DNA of 9,059 bases, taken from contig DNGD01000054.1 of the NCBI GenBank assembly GCA_003486725.1, positions 3,238 to 12,296 of the forward strand, in the 5' to 3' direction. Every line of letters begins with the position of its first letter. The first letter of the stretch is position 1. Under the pieces are notes generated by a model. It was not told the DNA's origin and made no database searches. It saw nothing but the letters and a program-made list of their open reading frames with translations. Shown here in pieces: positions 6,855 through 9,059 of this stretch. The DNA comes from Rhodospirillaceae bacterium (GTDB lineage Bacteria > Pseudomonadota > Alphaproteobacteria > UBA9219). A program made the position numbers and the translations under genes.

Positions 6855-6870
6855 CCTTAACGTATAAGGC
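6854..6870. terminator. Small hairpin between convergent genes, possible two-way terminator
   Basis: GCCTTA (6854-6859) and TAAGGC (6865-6870) form a 6-bp stem with a 5-nt loop. It fills exactly the gap between the stop of the unknown gene (6852-6854) and the stop of purA (6871-6873). Neither strand has a clear T tract after it, so termination would be weak. Confidence 0.3.
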
Positions 6871-8163
6871 CTAATCCGCGAACGGATCGCGCACGAGGAT
6901 CGTGTCATCGCGCTCGGGGCTGGTGGAGACCAGCGTGACGGGCACTTCGGCCAGCTCTTCGATCAGGCGAATATACTTGATCGCGCCAGCGGGTAGATCC
7001 GCCCATGAGCGCGCGCCTTTGGTGCTTCCCTGCCACCCTTCGCAGGTTTCATAGATCGGCTCGACGCGCGCTTGCTCGGCCGCGTTGGCGGGCAGGTGGT
7101 CGATTTCCTTGCCATCCAGTTTATAGGCGCGGCAGATTTTCAATTCCTTCATGCCATCCAGAACATCAAGCTTGGTGAGTGCGAGCCCGTCGATGCCGCC
7201 GATCTTGGCCGCCTGACGCACCAGCACCGCATCGAGCCAGCCACAACGGCGTTTGCGCCCCGTAACGGTGCCGAATTCAAACCCACGCTGACCGAGGCCC
7301 TCGCCGACTTCCGTCAAATCTTCCGTCGGAAAGGGGCCTGATCCCACGCGCGTGGTGTAAGCCTTGCAAATCCCCAGAATGCGCCCCAGCGTTTTGGGCC
7401 CCACACCCGCGCCGGCCGCCGCCGCGCCGCCCACGATATTGCTGGACGTCACGAACGGATAGGTGCCGTGATCAATATCGAGCATCGAGCCTTGCGCGCC
7501 TTCGAACAGGATCAGCTTGCCTTGCTTGCGGGCTTCTTCCAAGCGCTGCCAGACAACGGCTTTGAAAGGCAAAATCTTGGGCGCAATCGCCATGACTTCC
7601 GCAAACACATCGTCGGTCTTGAGTTCATCCGCCCCATAGCCGCGCAACAGCGCGTTATGATGCACGAGCAATTCTTCAAGCTTCTCGCGCAGCACATCGG
7701 GCGTGGTGAGATCACATAGACGGATGCCACGACGCGCCACCTTGTCTTCATAGGCGGGACCAATGCCGCGCCCCGTCGTGCCGATTTTGCGCGCGCCCTT
7801 CGCGGCTTCACGCGCACGATCCACAATCCCGTGAACGGGCAGGATCAACGGAACGTTTTCGGCGATGATCAAATTCTCGGGCGTCACGACAACACCTTTT
7901 TCGGCGATCTTTTCAATCTCGATCAGCAAGGCCCACGGATCAACCACCACGCCGTTGCCGATCACGGACAGCTTGTTTTTGCGCACAATGCCGGATGGCA
8001 GCAGATTGAGTTTGTAGGTCACGCCATCGATAACGAGCGTGTGGCCGGCATTATGGCCGCCTTGAAAGCGCACCACGACATCCGCGCGGGATGACAACCA
8101 ATCAACGATTTTACCTTTGCCTTCATCGCCCCACTGGGCCCCGACAACGACGACGTTCTTCAT
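6871..8163 (-). CDS. purA: Adenylosuccinate synthase
   Basis: PurA joins IMP and aspartate using GTP to make adenylosuccinate, the first committed step from IMP to AMP, in the cytoplasm. The 430-residue length is normal for bacteria. The P-loop-like GDEGKGK covers 12-18 with catalytic Asp13, and QGGHNAGHT covers 34-42 with catalytic His41, at the same numbers as in E. coli. Further hallmarks are [40 protein letters not shown], the arginine-rich [20 protein letters not shown] for guanine recognition, and STSPERDDT near the end. ATG 8163 is the start: the protein then begins [14 protein letters not shown] as in homologues, and AAGG stands 8 nt upstream. An in-frame ATG at 8241 would add 26 residues with no family support. 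The gene stands alone on this strand, convergent with the unknown gene and divergent from the yqaA-like gene. Confidence 0.98.
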   Translation of the reverse strand: MKNVVVVGAQWGDEGKGKIVDWLSSRADVVVRFQGGHNAGHTLVIDGVTYKLNLLPSGIVRKNKLSVIGNGVVVDPWALLIEIEKIAEKGVVVTPENLIIAENVPLILPVHGIVDRAREAAKGARKIGTTGRGIGPAYEDKVARRGIRLCDLTTPDVLREKLEELLVHHNALLRGYGADELKTDDVFAEVMAIAPKILPFKAVVWQRLEEARKQGKLILFEGAQGSMLDIDHGTYPFVTSSNIVGGAAAAGAGVGPKTLGRILGICKAYTTRVGSGPFPTEDLTEVGEGLGQRGFEFGTVTGRKRRCGWLDAVLVRQAAKIGGIDGLALTKLDVLDGMKELKICRAYKLDGKEIDHLPANAAEQARVEPIYETCEGWQGSTKGARSWADLPAGAIKYIRLIEELAEVPVTLVSTSPERDDTILVRDPFAD

Positions 8164-8306
8164 ATGGTTAACCTTCGAAAATGGATTACAACATGGCTGA
8201 CCTAAGCATATTTCGCGCGGTTTTCCAAAGAATCTTCGCATTTGATTTCGAAGCGTGTTTCCTTTAGTTTCACACGAACACCTAAAGAAACGTCTGTCAG
8301 TTCTTC

Positions 8307-8888
8307 ATGTCCCCCATTCGCTCCCTTTATAACTGGACGCTTCGGCAAGCCGAAGGGCCGTATGCCTCGTTCGTGCTGTTCGCCATCGCGTTTGCCGAAA
8401 GCTCGTTCTTTCCCATTCCGCCCGATGTCCTCCTGCTGCCCATGGCGCTGGCCAACCGCGCGAAGGCGTGGCGTTATGCGCTGATCTGCACCGTGGGGTC
8501 TGTCGTTGGCGGGCTGCTCGGCTATGCCATCGGCGCGTGGTTTTATGCGACGCTCGGCACATGGATTATCGAGACCTATCATCTGCAAGAAGCCTTTGCG
8601 CGGTTCCACGAGGAATTCAACGAGTGGGGCGTCTATGTCATTCTGGCCAAGGGTCTCACCCCCATTCCATTCAAGCTGGTGACCATCGCGAGCGGCGTGG
8701 CGGCACTTCCCATCTTGCCGTTTGTTCTGGCCTGCATCGCCACGCGCGCGGCGCGGTTTTATCTGGTGGCCGGTCTGGTTCGCAAATTCGGCGAGCCCAT
8801 CCGCACCTTTGTCGAGAAATACCTTAACTGGGTCGCGCTGGGCGTCCTGATCGCCATTATCTTCGGTTTTTGGCTGGTTTTAGGTTAG
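8307..8888 (+). CDS. YqaA-family inner-membrane protein (VTT/SNARE-associated, DedA-related)
   Basis: The 193-residue protein belongs to the YqaA branch of the VTT (DedA/SNARE-associated) superfamily, whose better-known members act as lipid or undecaprenyl-phosphate flippases and in envelope homeostasis. The role of YqaA itself is not settled. Motifs include ESSFFPIPPD (31-40), which is the re-entrant-loop F-P-x-P-P-D typical of the family, and GLTPIPFK (116-123), the second re-entrant loop with Pro-x-Pro. Arg147 and Arg150 sit in the following helix (ATRAARF), where the superfamily keeps a functional Arg. Hydrophobic stretches at about 20-48, 57-82, 108-145 and 173-192 fit an integral membrane protein. 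No Shine-Dalgarno is evident before ATG 8307, but no other in-frame start lies upstream. It diverges from purA across 143 nt. Confidence 0.88.
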   Translation: MSPIRSLYNWTLRQAEGPYASFVLFAIAFAESSFFPIPPDVLLLPMALANRAKAWRYALICTVGSVVGGLLGYAIGAWFYATLGTWIIETYHLQEAFARFHEEFNEWGVYVILAKGLTPIPFKLVTIASGVAALPILPFVLACIATRAARFYLVAGLVRKFGEPIRTFVEKYLNWVALGVLIAIIFGFWLVLG

Positions 8889-8923
8889 GCGTTAACCACT
8901 TTGCAGCCTTTTATGCTTGCCAT

Positions 8924-8953
8924 TTGACAGCGCCCCTTCAGACTCGCTATAAG
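8924..8953 (+). promoter_or_regulatory. Near-consensus sigma70 promoter driving rightward off the window
   Basis: TTGACA (8924-8929) is a perfect -35 box. After 18 nt comes TATAAG (8948-8953), or CTATAA (8947-8952) after 17 nt. This TTGACA/CTATAA arrangement is the strong housekeeping type of alphaproteobacteria, often seen at stable-RNA, ribosomal-protein or highly expressed genes. Transcription should begin near 8959-8962. It is the best promoter match that I see in the window. Confidence 0.7.
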
Positions 8954-8970
8954 CCCCCTATTCCCGAGAA

Positions 8971-9046
8971 CGTGGATCTCTTCGGTTTTGTTTAAAAAAC
9001 CGCAAGGACATCCCGTCTCTTCCACGGTGGAAGGGGCCTATCGGGA
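8971..9046 (+). other. Structured transcript leader or small RNA with two hairpins
   Basis: Downstream of the strong promoter, CGGTTTT (8983-8989) pairs with AAAACCG (8996-9002); flanking TCTT/AAGGA pairs may extend this stem with a small bulge. A second structure has an outer TCCCG (9011-9015) with CGGGA (9042-9046) and an inner TTCCA (9020-9024) with TGGAA (9028-9032). No known riboswitch or RNA family was recognised. It may be a 5' leader of the next gene or a separate small RNA. Confidence 0.35.
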
Positions 9047-9059
9047 CAAAATGGCTTCG
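8988..9059 (+). CDS. Possible start of a gene running off the right edge
   Basis: One forward frame has no stop from 8928 to the end and offers in-frame starts at TTG 8988, GTG 9027 and ATG 9051. From 8988 it would read FKKPQGHPV and then VEGAYRDKMAS up to the edge. None of the starts has a convincing ribosome site: GGGA (9043-9046) is only 4 nt before the ATG, and AAGGA (9004-9008) is too far from any start. Only up to 24 codons are visible, so the product cannot be named. The strong promoter upstream supports transcription but not coding. Confidence 0.25.
   Translation, partial: MFKKPQGHPVSSTVEGAYRDKMAS

Noticed and set aside
8164..8241. 26-residue N-terminal extension of PurA from an upstream ATG
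   Set aside because: PurA homologues begin just before the GDEGKGK loop, and the ATG at 8163 has an AAGG ribosome site; the extension has no family support.

Overview
The window looks like ordinary chromosomal DNA from a Gram-negative bacterium, most likely an alphaproteobacterium. This rests on a Rickettsia-17-kDa-antigen-type lipoprotein, a SirB1-type protein, a YraN/DnaJ pair, a YqaA-type membrane protein, a GC-rich coding bias (estimated by eye) and a TTGACA/CTATAA-type promoter. The lineage is inferred, not proved. No tRNA, rRNA, CRISPR array, insertion sequence, phage gene or long repeat was found. Eight genes are well supported, and a ninth may begin at the right edge.

Left block (minus strand, 107-3419): a cation diffusion facilitator (FieF/CDF) metal exporter is followed by, and overlaps by 8 nt, a large multi-spanning GT-C glycosyltransferase-like protein. 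The two are probably co-transcribed, although no functional link is obvious. Bases 1-106 hold no gene or clear terminator.

Middle block (plus strand, 3586-6854): a 17-kDa-antigen-family outer-membrane lipoprotein ends in a strong intrinsic terminator (4079-4117). Next comes a CbpA-like DnaJ co-chaperone without a zinc finger, which overlaps a YraN/UPF0102 nuclease-fold protein by a few bases. A SirB1-family transglutaminase-like protein with a TPR-like C-terminus follows, apparently a pseudoenzyme. The block ends with a 120-residue protein I do not recognise. The dnaJ-like and sirB1-like genes both lack a Shine-Dalgarno and have a -10-like hexamer ending 6 nt before the ATG, which suggests leaderless mRNAs.

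Right block: purA (adenylosuccinate synthase, minus strand, 6871-8163) converges on the unknown gene with only 16 nt between stop codons. It diverges from a YqaA-family membrane protein (plus, 8307-8888). Beyond that, a near-consensus sigma70 promoter at 8924-8953 drives rightward transcription into a leader with two predicted hairpins and a reading frame that stays open to the window edge.

The genes look like a mix of housekeeping functions (purine synthesis, protein folding, metal efflux) and conserved envelope or unknown-function genes. I see no convincing new multi-gene system. The most useful leads are the unknown small protein, the possible leaderless transcripts with a terminator arm doubling as a promoter, and the structured leader at the right edge.
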